Counted from the stretch's first letter, positions 1-8,329 are shown. The stretch: DNA of 13,593 nt from Bacteroidota bacterium (GCA_021796135.1 JAJYOQ010000065.1:1-13593); one strand, 5' to 3'. The notes: a model not told the origin generated them from the letters alone. Program-made: numbers and translations.

Positions 1-27
1 GGGAATAATAAATTATAATTACGATCA
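1..27. repeat. 27-base inverted copy of 721-747 at the window edge
   Basis: Bases 1-27 are the exact reverse complement of 721-747. The match breaks at base 28 (A against an expected T) and is cut by the window edge on the other side. Both copies lie inside the same kinase gene, in opposite orientation, and encode unrelated peptides. An exact odd-length match of this size at a sequence end is typical of a short-read assembly overlap rather than a biological repeat. Confidence 0.8.
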
Positions 28-1571
28 ACATTCTCAAAATCTCCGGTACTATACATAAGTTCGTGAATTAATGACATTGATAAAAGTCGATTCTGCAAGT
101 CAGAGAAAACTCCCAGAGTTTTTTTATCATCAATTAGCTCAGTCTGAAGAGATATCAAGCTAATTATTTTCTGGAAATTATTTTTTACACGATGATGAAT
201 TTCTTTAAGGAGTATTTCTTTTTCTCTCAAGGACTTCTCAATTATATCTTGAGATTTTTTACGTTCCGAAATTTCTAGGAAATGAGAGATAAAATGATCC
301 GGTTTACCAAAAGGATCTTTAGATAAAATAATGTTTGTATCAACCCAGATTATTTTCTTGTTCTTCATTATAAATCGCTTTTCAAAACGAAGGGATTCAA
401 TTTTTTCGCTAAGTAAATTGCGAAAACCTTCTTTAATAATTTCAATCTCTTCGGGATGCGTAATATCAATCAATTTAATTTTAGTAAGTTCTTCCAATGT
501 ATACCCTAGCATATTAGCAAGTGCATTATTTGATTTGATAAATTCGCCATTAATAGATACTATAGATTTTCCAATGCTGGCTAATTCAAAAGTTTTGCGG
601 AATTCAGTTTCACTTTTACGAAGAGCTAATTCGGTTCGCTTTAAACTTGCATAACCTGCTGACATCAAATAACCAATTGATGCCATAAATGCTAAATATA
701 ATTGTAATTCTAGTAGACGATGATCGTAATTATAATTTATTATTCCCAAAGGTGAAGGACCATTGATAATAGCCGGGCTAAAGATTGCTATTATTATTAG
801 AAGCAGAAGACCAGCAGTAACACCCCTCACCCCCATACGAACAGCCGGCCATGCAATTAACGCAACCAACATGTATGGTTCAAACCTAAGAATATCAGAG
901 TCATTTGTATAATAAAAAATGGAATATGAAATAAATGACCAAACAATAAAATAAGTCGCCCATTCTATAACTTTATTAAATCGATAACTTGAAACAAATT
1001 CTTTAATATCGCTTATCCAGCTAACAATAAAAGGCCCGACTAAAAGGATGCCGAAACCATCAGCGATGTACCATGATCCCCATGACTTTATAAAGGAAGC
1101 TCCTTGAGTGAGCGCTGCAGTTCCTGCACCAATACAGGCGCTAATTGCATTTATAAATATTGTACTAATTATAAGTGCTGCTACTTCCCGGATACGAGTG
1201 AATTTTTGAAATCTTCCGCTTATTTTACTAATAAACCAGGCACATGTGATAGACTCTACCATATTCCCTGTCATGTAACCAAAAGAAGTTAAGAAAGATC
1301 GATTAGTAAATAAAATATCCGCAGTAATTCCTGAGATGTACAAAGAAGCAGCTAAAATAGGCCATAAGCGTTTCTTGCTCAAAAGAAAAGAAGCTAAGCC
1401 TATACCGCCTGCAGGCCAAAAAAGCATTATTGCTTTTGCGGAATCAGGGAAAATAAATGATACCCTGTTTGCAAAAAAATATGACAATACTATAAAAGCT
1501 ACTTTAATAAAATCAATTTGGGAAAAAGAATTTTCGGATGACGTTATGGTGGTTTTTGCCCTTGAATTCAT
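1..1571 (-). CDS. Membrane sensor histidine kinase, MASE1-PAS-HisKA_2 (3' end cut by window edge)
   Basis: The minus frame opens at ATG 1571-1569 and stays open to base 1, giving 523 codons of an incomplete protein. Residues about 20-290 are strongly hydrophobic with several membrane segments. They carry FWPAGGIGLA near the start and GSWYIADGFGILLVGPFI further on, which is the pattern of the MASE1 membrane sensory domain. A PAS domain follows at about 320-440 (FRKTFELASIG; NALANMLGYTLEEL; ends ISERKKSQ). Then comes EILLKEIHHRVKNNFQ, the H-box of the HisKA_2 family, with the phospho-acceptor at His459 or His460. The ATPase domain would lie beyond the left edge. The ligand is unknown, and no response regulator is adjacent within the window. 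The last nine codons (bases 1-27) are suspect because they are an exact inverted copy of 721-747. No clear Shine-Dalgarno precedes the start. The domain assignments are good; the physiological role is not known. Confidence 0.85.
   Translation of the reverse strand, partial: MNSRAKTTITSSENSFSQIDFIKVAFIVLSYFFANRVSFIFPDSAKAIMLFWPAGGIGLASFLLSKKRLWPILAASLYISGITADILFTNRSFLTSFGYMTGNMVESITCAWFISKISGRFQKFTRIREVAALIISTIFINAISACIGAGTAALTQGASFIKSWGSWYIADGFGILLVGPFIVSWISDIKEFVSSYRFNKVIEWATYFIVWSFISYSIFYYTNDSDILRFEPYMLVALIAWPAVRMGVRGVTAGLLLLIIIAIFSPAIINGPSPLGIINYNYDHRLLELQLYLAFMASIGYLMSAGYASLKRTELALRKSETEFRKTFELASIGKSIVSINGEFIKSNNALANMLGYTLEELTKIKLIDITHPEEIEIIKEGFRNLLSEKIESLRFEKRFIMKNKKIIWVDTNIILSKDPFGKPDHFISHFLEISERKKSQDIIEKSLREKEILLKEIHHRVKNNFQKIISLISLQTELIDDKKTLGVFSDLQNRLLSMSLIHELMYSTGDFENVDRNYNLLF
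721..747. repeat. Internal partner of the 27-base inverted copy at 1-27
   Basis: This is the internal copy. It sits in the last membrane part of the MASE1 region and reads LGIINYNYDH in the kinase frame, which fits the surrounding protein. It is therefore the likely genuine copy, and the edge copy at 1-27 is the doubtful one. Confidence 0.75.
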
Positions 1572-1753
1572 AATAAATAAATTTTTTAATTACCCAATTC
1601 AAATATTAAATAAAATTAAAAATATTGCTGATAAAAGTAAAATATCTTTTGTGCTAGCACTTAATATATTATCGATAAATTTTTAATTAATATAACCCCT
1701 AAAATCTCCGAAAAAATATCATAAGCTCGGGATTATATTTAAAACTTAATCAA

Positions 1754-2548
1754 TTAGTCTACTGAAAGTAGAAAGGATTTGACGACTTCTGCAAAGCGTT
1801 CGGGTTGGTCATAGTGGAGACCGTGTCCAGCTTCCGAAATTTGTTCAACTTGAAATCTTGGATTAAGACGCTGCAATTCTTCAGCTACAGATAACGAAAC
1901 TACTCCGGAATCACCAAATACAAGTAACGATGGAACATCAATTATACTAACTAAATGCTTATAGTCCGGGTTTGGCGGCGTAAGGACTTCGAAAGCATTA
2001 ATGCTTGTTTGAAGACGTGCACTGGCAATATGCTCAAGGACGGCTAATGATCGATTCGGGTGTTTAATATGTGCTTCTGTTACTAATTCATAAAATGAAG
2101 TGTTTAGTAATCGACGATGCTGATCGGCAACATCACTTTCATGAACTTCGCGCTGGACTTTTGGACTCAGGAATGTTGGGTCAGCTAAAATTAGGCTTCT
2201 TATAAGTTTAGGTTCACGGCTTGCGGCAACAGCTGCCGTCATACCTCCCATTGAGTGCCCGATTAGAATCGGCGCAGAAAGTTTTAGAGCTTTTATAAGA
2301 CCGACAATATCGTTTGCATGATCTTCATATAGATAACCATTGTCAGGCGCACTTGATTTCCCATGCCCTCTGGCATCAGGCATTATTACATCATATTCTG
2401 TTTGCAGAAAATTTGCTACGGTAGTCCAGCATGCGCCATTTGCAGTTAATCCGTGAAGTAAAATTAAAGGGGGCTTAGTACCGCCGGTTCTCGTGTAGTG
2501 TATATTAATTCCATTTGATTTGCAGGTTGTTGAGATCCATTCTGTCAT
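1754..2548 (-). CDS. Alpha/beta-hydrolase fold protein
   Basis: This 264-residue protein has a complete alpha/beta-hydrolase layout. HGL at 32-34 is the oxyanion-hole region, and PDARGHGKSS at 57-66 is the usual post-strand-4 motif. The nucleophile elbow GHSMGG (97-102) carries Ser99. The likely acid is Asp213 (FGDSG) and the catalytic His is 242 (EAGHGLHYDQPERF). No signal peptide is seen, so it is probably cytoplasmic. The family includes esterases, lactonases, C-C hydrolases and haloperoxidase-like enzymes, and the substrate cannot be read from the sequence. The ATG lies 39 bases after the nadA stop on the same strand, so it may be read through from the nad genes, but nothing links it to NAD synthesis. 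Its base composition is richer in G+C than nadA (hand counts of four 60-base stretches gave 42-55%), suggesting a different origin. Confidence 0.88.
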   Translation of the reverse strand: MTEWISTTCKSNGINIHYTRTGGTKPPLILLHGLTANGACWTTVANFLQTEYDVIMPDARGHGKSSAPDNGYLYEDHANDIVGLIKALKLSAPILIGHSMGGMTAAVAASREPKLIRSLILADPTFLSPKVQREVHESDVADQHRRLLNTSFYELVTEAHIKHPNRSLAVLEHIASARLQTSINAFEVLTPPNPDYKHLVSIIDVPSLLVFGDSGVVSLSVAEELQRLNPRFQVEQISEAGHGLHYDQPERFAEVVKSFLLSVD

Positions 2549-2587
2549 TAGTTTAAGATTCTTATTTTAACAAAATAATGAATTAAC

Positions 2588-3529
2588 TTAGAAAATTGCG
2601 AGCATTCTTTCTATTGGTATGCGGGCTTTAGCAGCAATTTCATTTGGCACTTTTATTTCATATTGTTCCAATAAAAGAGCATTATATAATTTTTCCAAAG
2701 TTATTTTTTTCATGTATTCGCATATTGAATTTTCACTTGCAGGATGAAAAATCTTTTTGGGATTATCTTTTTTAAGTCTATGTAGGATTCCAACTTCCGT
2801 TGCAATTAAAAATTCATTTTGATTAGATGCTTTGACAAAGTTAATCATTCCCTCGGTCGAACAGATTTTTATATTTTCAGTGTCGCCATATTTTGAAGCT
2901 TTAAACATACAGGAAGTTGAGCAACCGCATTCGGGGTGTATCAATATTTGTGCATCAGGATATATTTCTTTGGCTTTATTTAGGTCCATATCACCAATTT
3001 TTTCATGGACATGACAGGCGCCCTCCCAAATTTCAATGTCTCTTCCGGTGATTGATTTTACATACATCCCTAAAAATTTATCCGGTAAAAAAAGAATTTT
3101 TTTATCTTCAGGAATTGAGTTCACTATTTTTACAGCATTTGATGAAGTACAGCAGTAATCACTTTCGGCTTTTACTTCTGCAGTTGTATTAACATAGGAT
3201 ACTACAACCGAATCCGGAAATTCAGATTTCCATTTTATTACCTGCTCAGCGTTAATTGTCGAAGCTAATGAACATCCTGCTTCAAGATCAGGCAGCAATA
3301 CTTTTTTATCAGGCGAAATAATAGATGCAGTCTCCGCCATAAAATGAACTCCGCAAAAGACGATTATGTCGGCGCTAGTTTTGCTTGCTTTCTGTGAAAG
3401 TCCTAAAGAATCACCAACAAAGTCTGCAATATCTTGAATTTCATCAATTTCATAATTATGCGCAAGAATAACTGCATTCTTTTCCTTTTTCAGTTTTGCT
3501 ATTTCTTCTATGAGTATTTTATTTTCCAT
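2588..3529 (-). CDS. nadA: Quinolinate synthase (NadA)
   Basis: NadA condenses iminoaspartate (from NadB) with dihydroxyacetone phosphate to quinolinate, using a [4Fe-4S] cluster, in the cytoplasm. The 313-residue length is normal for the short bacterial form. Recognisable blocks are ILAHNYE (21-27), DIADFVGDSLGLS (33-45), VFCGVHFMAETA (57-68), SYVNTTAEVKAESDYCCTSSNA (111-132), IHPECGCS (197-204) and ATEVGILHRL (243-252). By position the three cluster ligands should be Cys86 (PDLEAGCSLA), Cys172 (WEGACHVHE) and Cys270 (SICEYMKKIT), all present. It is third in the nadB-nadC-nadA order, 90 bases after nadC, so it probably belongs to the same transcription unit. The start is ATG at 3529. The assignment is secure. 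Confidence 0.97.
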   Translation of the reverse strand: MENKILIEEIAKLKKEKNAVILAHNYEIDEIQDIADFVGDSLGLSQKASKTSADIIVFCGVHFMAETASIISPDKKVLLPDLEAGCSLASTINAEQVIKWKSEFPDSVVVSYVNTTAEVKAESDYCCTSSNAVKIVNSIPEDKKILFLPDKFLGMYVKSITGRDIEIWEGACHVHEKIGDMDLNKAKEIYPDAQILIHPECGCSTSCMFKASKYGDTENIKICSTEGMINFVKASNQNEFLIATEVGILHRLKKDNPKKIFHPASENSICEYMKKITLEKLYNALLLEQYEIKVPNEIAAKARIPIERMLAIF

Positions 3530-3576
3530 TAAAACTTATTTTATTATTTAATCAACTATTAAAATTATTTAGCACG

Positions 3577-3593
3577 ACAAATTTATAATTTGT
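3577..3593. repeat. AT-rich hairpin in the nadC-nadA gap
   Basis: Seven-base perfect inverted arms ACAAATT and AATTTGT flank a TAT loop between nadC and nadA. On the minus (coding) strand no T-run follows, so it is a poor terminator. It may be an mRNA processing or stability element, or chance in AT-rich DNA. Confidence 0.3.
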
Positions 3594-3619
3594 GTTTGTT
3601 ATACCTTATTTTTTATTCC

Positions 3620-4474
3620 TTAGCTTTCAATATATTGAGCAATATCTAGTGCTTTAACAGAATGGGTGAGCGCTCCGATTGATATAAAATCAACTCCTGT
3701 TTCAGCTACTTCTTTAACCCTTTCCAGCGACAAATTGCCGGAGGCTTCAATTAAAGCTTTACCGTTTATAGATTTGACGGCAAGCTTCATCATTTCAGTA
3801 GTCATATTATCAAGCATTATAAAATCGACTTGAGAGTTTAAAGCTTCCATCACTTCATCAAGAGTTGAAGTTTCGACTTCTATTTTAATTCCGGAATCCA
3901 ATTTAGATCTAATTTTATTAACTGCATTAGTAATTCCGCCTGCGATTTTAATATGGTTATCTTTTATAAGTACCATATCATACAAACCGATTCTATGATT
4001 CATAGCACCGCCTATATTAACAGCATATTTGTCAATTAGTCTTAATCCCGGAGCAGTTTTTCTTGAATCAAGAATCTTTGCTTTAGTATGTTTGATAGCT
4101 TGAACATATTTTGAGGTTGATGTTGCGATTCCGGACATTCTTTGTAGAAAGTTTAATGCAGTTCTTTCACCTGTTAAGATTGATTTATAAGAGCCCATAA
4201 AATTCACAAGTATATCGCCGGATTTTATTTCGTCACCATCATTAAAATTTTGATTCCAGATAATGTTATTATCCAGTTTTTTAAAAACAAGTTCCGCTAT
4301 TTGAAGTCCGGCTATTATTCCGTTCTCCTTTGCTTTTAAAAATGCTTTAGTTTTGAGATCTCCGTCAATAAGAAAATTAGTAGTAATATCACCGCTTCCG
4401 ACATCCTCAAGTAAAGCTGATTCAATTAAATTATTAATAGTCTTTGATTCTATATAAAAATCGTGTTTTGTCAT
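3620..4474 (-). CDS. nadC: Nicotinate-nucleotide pyrophosphorylase, carboxylating (quinolinate phosphoribosyltransferase)
   Basis: NadC converts quinolinate and phosphoribosyl pyrophosphate to nicotinate mononucleotide with loss of CO2, the third step of de novo NAD synthesis. At 284 residues it is full length. Visible landmarks are LEDVGSGDITT (22-32), LTGERTALNFLQRMSGIAT (100-118) with Arg104, SRKTAPGLR (137-145) with Arg138 and Lys139, the GGAMNHR motif (155-161) with His160 and Arg161, KDNH (171-174), IEVETSTLDE (198-207), IMLDNM (219-224) and IEASGNLSL (242-250), followed by the phosphate-binding end FISIGALTHSV. The start codon lies 7 bases beyond the nadB stop, so the two genes are almost certainly co-transcribed and probably translationally coupled. 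Nothing is missing. Confidence 0.97.
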   Translation of the reverse strand: MTKHDFYIESKTINNLIESALLEDVGSGDITTNFLIDGDLKTKAFLKAKENGIIAGLQIAELVFKKLDNNIIWNQNFNDGDEIKSGDILVNFMGSYKSILTGERTALNFLQRMSGIATSTSKYVQAIKHTKAKILDSRKTAPGLRLIDKYAVNIGGAMNHRIGLYDMVLIKDNHIKIAGGITNAVNKIRSKLDSGIKIEVETSTLDEVMEALNSQVDFIMLDNMTTEMMKLAVKSINGKALIEASGNLSLERVKEVAETGVDFISIGALTHSVKALDIAQYIES

Positions 4475-4481
4475 AAATAAA

Positions 4482-6050
4482 TTATATAATGAACGGACTA
4501 ACTATAGGTTTTTCATTTTTTTGTTGAATAATGTTATATAATGAATGGTCTTCTTCAGGATAGTCTTTACGTTTGTGGGCTCCTCGGCTTTCTTTCCTTA
4601 AAAGTGCTGCCTTAATCATTAATTTTGCGACAAGGATTAAATTACCTAATTGTTTGCTGTAAAATTCATTCTCAAGTGAAATATAATTAGATTCAATATT
4701 CTCAATTTCTATTAGTGCTTTTTGTAAAGTTTCTTCGCTTCGAAGTATTCCGACTTTCGTAGTCATTAAAAAAGCAATTCTTTTTTTAAGAACGGAATAT
4801 TCAGATTCTTTTTTAGGCTCAATATAGAATTCTTTTTCGGAATTTATTAATGGAAAAGATATTTTATTTCTCGATGCAGAATCAACTGCACGTTTTCCAA
4901 ATACCAGGCATTCTAATAACGAATTACTAGCTAGTCTATTAGCTCCGTGTACACCCGTCGAAGCAGCTTCGCCGCATGCATATAATCCCTTAATATTGGT
5001 GTCACCATCTAGTCCTGTTTTAATACCACCGATCATATAATGTGCGGCAGGAGCAACAGGGACCAAATTTTTTGTTATATCTACTCCGTATTCAAGCGCA
5101 TGATTATAAATATAAGAGAACCTGCTTTTAATTTTGACAGAGTCCAAATGGCTTAAAGACAGATAAACACATTTTGCATTATGCGATTCAATTTCATTAA
5201 ATATTGAAGAAGCCACTATATCGCGAGGAGCTAACTCTCCTAAAGGATCTAAATTTTTCATAAAGCGGTCGCCTCCTTCATTAAGGAGATATGCCCCTTC
5301 TCCTCTGACTGCTTCACTAATTAAAAAAGTATCACCTGATTCAGAATAAAATGACGTTGGATGAAATTGAATAAACTCCATATCGGCAATTAAAGCTCCT
5401 GAGTTATACGCAAGAGCAATTCCATCACCCGTTGAAGTAGATGGATTAGTAGTCCGGTTAAAGATTCCCGAAGCACCGCCTGCCGCAATTATAGTATTTG
5501 AAGCTATAAATCGAGCACTTTTGTCATTAGTAATATTGAATGCAAACAAACCGCAACATTTTTGCTCATTTAAAATCAGTTCATAAACAAAAGTATTTTC
5601 AAATATTGATATTAGTTTATTTTCTTTCACTATTTCAATAAAATATTTAACAATTTCTTTGCCTGTTGAATCTCCCGCAGCGTGAAGAATTCTCCTTCTG
5701 GAATGACCGCCTTCAAGACCTAAAGCAGGAAAACCTCCTTCCATATCAAATGGAGCATTCATTTCAAGAAGTTCTAATATTCGTTCTTTGCCTTCATTAG
5801 TAAGAACGTTAACCGCATCCGGATTACATAATCCCCTTCCTGCTTTAATAGTATCAATTGAATGCAAACGCGTATCGTCATCAACGCCAATTGCGGCTGC
5901 AATTCCCCCCTGAGCCCAATAAGAATTACTAATATCCAGTGTTGATTTTGTAATTAGAGCGACTCTTCCGAATTTTGAGGCATAGTTAGCTGAATAAAGT
6001 CCCGCTAAGCCGCCGCCGATAATCAGAAAATCGAATTGATAGGAATCCAT
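4482..6050 (-). CDS. nadB: L-aspartate oxidase
   Basis: NadB oxidises L-aspartate to iminoaspartate with FAD, using oxygen or fumarate as acceptor, and feeds NadA. The 522-residue protein begins with the FAD-binding IIGGGLAGLYSA (10-21). It then has SYWAQGGIAAA (43-53), HSRRRILHAAGDSTGKEI (116-133), EFIQFHPTSFY (225-235), EAVRGEGAYLLN (246-257), LAPRDIVA (273-280) and HYMIGGIKTG (337-346). The C-terminal FAD block is ACGEAASTGVHGANRLASNSL. His230, Arg276 and His337 each lie 14 residues before the E. coli active-site His244, Arg290 and His351, so the catalytic set is intact. It leads the nadB-nadC-nadA cluster. The gap to the upstream receptor gene is 84 bases with no convincing promoter, so it is unclear whether the cluster has its own promoter or is read through from the receptor. 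Confidence 0.97.
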   Translation of the reverse strand: MDSYQFDFLIIGGGLAGLYSANYASKFGRVALITKSTLDISNSYWAQGGIAAAIGVDDDTRLHSIDTIKAGRGLCNPDAVNVLTNEGKERILELLEMNAPFDMEGGFPALGLEGGHSRRRILHAAGDSTGKEIVKYFIEIVKENKLISIFENTFVYELILNEQKCCGLFAFNITNDKSARFIASNTIIAAGGASGIFNRTTNPSTSTGDGIALAYNSGALIADMEFIQFHPTSFYSESGDTFLISEAVRGEGAYLLNEGGDRFMKNLDPLGELAPRDIVASSIFNEIESHNAKCVYLSLSHLDSVKIKSRFSYIYNHALEYGVDITKNLVPVAPAAHYMIGGIKTGLDGDTNIKGLYACGEAASTGVHGANRLASNSLLECLVFGKRAVDSASRNKISFPLINSEKEFYIEPKKESEYSVLKKRIAFLMTTKVGILRSEETLQKALIEIENIESNYISLENEFYSKQLGNLILVAKLMIKAALLRKESRGAHKRKDYPEEDHSLYNIIQQKNEKPIVSPFII

Positions 6051-6115
6051 AATAAATAATTTGATTTTTTAGAAAGTGAAAGATAAAAATAATATATTAA
6101 ATAAATTTCTTAAAC

Positions 6116-6138
6116 TTAGGGCAATAATCAATTGCTAA
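6116..6138 (-). terminator. Hairpin at the 3' end of the TonB receptor gene
   Basis: On the minus strand TTAGCAAT pairs with ATTGCCCTAA (two bulged C) around a TGATT loop, starting on the receptor's stop codon. It is followed by AT-rich sequence rather than a clean T-run. It could be a weak terminator or an mRNA 3'-end element separating the receptor from nadB. Confidence 0.3.
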
Positions 6139-7997
6139 AGATTAAAATTTTCTTGAACACCGGCAGTAATCCATCTTCCGGGTAAAGGAACTCCGCTTAT
6201 TTCTGAATAGGTCTTATTAAATAGATTGGTTGCCTTCATATAAATTTCAAACTTATTAAAGTTCTTTGATAATTCAGTATCAACTAAAAAATAATTTTCA
6301 AAGTTTACCCGGTCATCATAACGAAATTCCCAATTCTGCCGAATACCAAACCACCATGAATTATTAACGCCGATAATTAATTGATGTCTTAGATAATCAA
6401 GCAAATACTGGGATTGATATTGCATTGTATTCTTACCGGAAGTTAAATATGAATACTTTATATTAATTTGGCTAATCGGAAAATCACGAATTAATATTTT
6501 CGGATTAATCATATAACTAACTTCAATTCCGTTTGTATTAAGAGCTGTGATATTAGTAGCTGTCCAGGGTTGAGATGTGTTTTGCCTTACCCAGTCGATT
6601 AGATTTCTTCCTTCTTTGTTAAACAAACTTATTTTCAAATCATAAAACGACTGATTAAAATTCATACCAACTTCAAAGTCAGTAGTTTCTTCATAAGCAA
6701 GATTAGGGCTTCCCATGCTTGTAGGAGAATTATAATAAAGTTCTGTATAGGATGGAATGCGAAAAGCTTTTCCGAATGTTCCATAGATGCGGATGTTTTT
6801 CTTAATATTATAACCTGCATCAAAACCGGGCCAAAATTTCCAGCCGATTATCGGATAATCATAAGCAAACCCATTAGCAATTATTGATAGATTATTGACA
6901 GAAGAAAATATCTGCTCTGCAAAAAAACCTTTTTTTTCACGTGAATGATCGCCAAGATTATTACTTACTATATTATCGGAATTATAGTCGCCGCCGAATG
7001 AGGTTGTACCTATTCTTGAAATTAAAGATGCTTGAAGTTCTGCACCATAAATATTTGTTTGATGAATATTATGATAAAAAGGCGGATTTGTATAATCCAG
7101 CAGGTAGCTATCATCATTTCGGCGCCAATAAATTTTTGGGGATAATATGAAATTTGAAGTTCCCATTTCGCCGGTTAAGCTTAAAAGCTTTGTTGTTGTA
7201 TGTTCCCATTGATTTGGAAAAAGTGTTGAATAAAAGCTATTTGCACCATATTTTTTGTCGTCATACCCAAAAAATAAGTTAACCAAAGCAGCTTTAGTAT
7301 TTACAGTTGCACCGTAAGAAAAATTAGTAATATCAAAATCTGTATTGTGAGTATAGCCATTTGATTTTTTCTTCGAGAAAGCTAAATGGTTATTTATAAT
7401 TCCGATAGGGTAAGCCGAGTAAATAGCACCTTTGAAATATCCATTTTCCCCTCCTTCATATTGTAGAGACAAAGATTTATCTTTTCCTTTTTTAGTAATA
7501 ATATTAATAATACCGCTAAATGCATCTGCTCCGTAAATACTTGAGCCCGGTCCTTCAAGTATTTCAATTTTTTCCACGTCTTGCAAAGGTACGGGTAAAT
7601 TAAGATTATGATGACCGGTTTGAGGGTCATTAATACTTACGCCGTCGATCATAATTAAGGTCTCTTCTGAATTTCCGCCTCTTATTGTGACATCTGACTG
7701 CACTCCATCAATTCCTCTTTGTTCTAAACCTACTCCTAAAACATACTGAAGCAGACCTTGAATGCTGCTTACAGGAAGGGTCTTTATTTCTTCCGAATCT
7801 ATGACAACAACATCTCTGGCTAAATCCGAAAATGTTAATGGAACTCTGGATGCCGTTACTACAACATCATTCAAATTATATTGCGGTAAATTTTGAGCAA
7901 TCAAGAAATGGCTGAGGGAAATTACTACTGCAACAACTTTAGCTATGATTATTATATACCGATTGCAAATTTTATGATTAGGTGACAAGATTTTCAT
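6135..7997 (-). CDS. TonB-dependent outer-membrane receptor, BtuB/CirA-like
   Basis: This is an outer-membrane transporter that imports a scarce ligand using TonB energy. From ATG 7997 it has 620 residues. A basic start and hydrophobic stretch end near AQN, giving probable cleavage around Ala34-Gln35. NDVVVTASR (43-51) is the usual start of BtuB-type plugs and may serve as TonB box. The plug spans about 45-170, with IRGG (105-108), MIDGVSINDPQ and EILEGPGSSIYGADAFSGIINI (145-166), and a beta-barrel of alternating aromatic strands runs to PGRWITAGVQENFNL. A TTG at 8021 in the same frame would add eight residues; ATG is preferred because it gives a better signal peptide and 5' spacing. The plug most resembles vitamin B12 receptors, and the divergent neighbour is a corrinoid-binding protein, so corrinoid uptake is the favoured but unproven substrate. 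Siderophores remain possible. Confidence 0.9.
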   Translation of the reverse strand: MKILSPNHKICNRYIIIIAKVVAVVISLSHFLIAQNLPQYNLNDVVVTASRVPLTFSDLARDVVVIDSEEIKTLPVSSIQGLLQYVLGVGLEQRGIDGVQSDVTIRGGNSEETLIMIDGVSINDPQTGHHNLNLPVPLQDVEKIEILEGPGSSIYGADAFSGIINIITKKGKDKSLSLQYEGGENGYFKGAIYSAYPIGIINNHLAFSKKKSNGYTHNTDFDITNFSYGATVNTKAALVNLFFGYDDKKYGANSFYSTLFPNQWEHTTTKLLSLTGEMGTSNFILSPKIYWRRNDDSYLLDYTNPPFYHNIHQTNIYGAELQASLISRIGTTSFGGDYNSDNIVSNNLGDHSREKKGFFAEQIFSSVNNLSIIANGFAYDYPIIGWKFWPGFDAGYNIKKNIRIYGTFGKAFRIPSYTELYYNSPTSMGSPNLAYEETTDFEVGMNFNQSFYDLKISLFNKEGRNLIDWVRQNTSQPWTATNITALNTNGIEVSYMINPKILIRDFPISQINIKYSYLTSGKNTMQYQSQYLLDYLRHQLIIGVNNSWWFGIRQNWEFRYDDRVNFENYFLVDTELSKNFNKFEIYMKATNLFNKTYSEISGVPLPGRWITAGVQENFNL

Positions 7998-8031
7998 AAT
8001 ATTATAATAGAGAAAATTCAAAAAAAAATTA

Positions 8032-8067
8032 ATGGCTGCAAATTTACGGAATTTTAGCTGAATACAA
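8032..8067 (-). promoter_or_regulatory. Bacteroidota-type promoter for the TonB receptor
   Basis: On the minus strand TAAATTTG (8039-8046) matches the Bacteroidota -7 consensus TAnnTTTG exactly. TTG at 8065-8067, 18 bases upstream, fits the -33 element. Transcription would start near 8032, leaving a leader of about 35 bases before ATG 7997, too short for a riboswitch. Confidence 0.55.
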
Positions 8068-8106
8068 TATGATTTTGTAATTCACTGCCAGATTGACAAT
8101 TCTACG

Positions 8107-8135
8107 AGCTTGCTTTTTCGGAGGGAAGCTTTTTT
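8107..8135 (+). terminator. Terminator-like hairpin with TTCG loop and T-run in the divergent intergenic region
   Basis: The arms AGCTTGCTTT (8107-8116) and GAGGGAAGCT (8121-8130) pair with one G-G mismatch and two G-T pairs around a TTCG loop. Six T follow directly (8130-8135). The pairing is better as plus-strand RNA than as minus-strand RNA. No plus-strand gene ends upstream within the window, so if it is active it would stop a leader or small transcript ahead of the corrinoid operon. Confidence 0.4.
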
Positions 8136-8234
8136 ATTCTTAAAATGTTGGTTATTTTATTTTTCTCTTTGACCATATTGAAATATATCTTTTTTCTCAT
8201 TACCTTAAAGTGTAAATATTAAAATATCCCTGCC

Positions 8235-8261
8235 GGTTATTCAGTTTTTGCTGAATAAACC
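8235..8261. repeat. Ten-base-pair hairpin upstream of the corrinoid operon
   Basis: GGTTATTCAG (8235-8244) pairs with CTGAATAAACC (8251-8261) through one bulged A, around a TTTTTG loop. No T-run follows. It lies about 90 bases before the start of the corrinoid-protein gene and just upstream of its possible -7 box, so it could be an operator-like dyad or a leader element. The rest of 8022-8349 is AT-rich and holds no gene that I can see. Confidence 0.4.
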
Positions 8262-8283
8262 AACCACAGGTTAAAATTATAAA

Positions 8284-8291
8284 TAGTTTTG
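8284..8291 (+). promoter_or_regulatory. Possible -7 box for the corrinoid operon
   Basis: TAGTTTTG fits TAnnTTTG and would start transcription near 8298, about 50 bases before the first gene. No TTG sits at the expected -33 distance, so the call is weak; regulated promoters often have poor -33 boxes. Confidence 0.35.
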
Positions 8292-8329
8292 GAAATCATT
8301 ATTTCTAAAATATATGAACTGCTTTCAAT

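Noticed and set aside
331..1686. Plus-strand open frames at 331-654, 1104-1292 and 1336-1686
   Set aside because: They are antisense to the continuous minus-strand MASE1-PAS kinase, which explains the sequence with recognisable domains; their own translations show no family pattern.
1700..1740. Terminator downstream of the alpha/beta hydrolase
   Set aside because: Only a four- to five-base CCGA/TCGG pairing with a long loop and a bulge can be drawn, which is too weak to support.
8019..8021. TTG at 8021 as the start of the TonB receptor
   Set aside because: It is in frame, but ATG 7997 is a stronger start codon, gives a normal basic signal-peptide N-terminus, and fits the promoter spacing.
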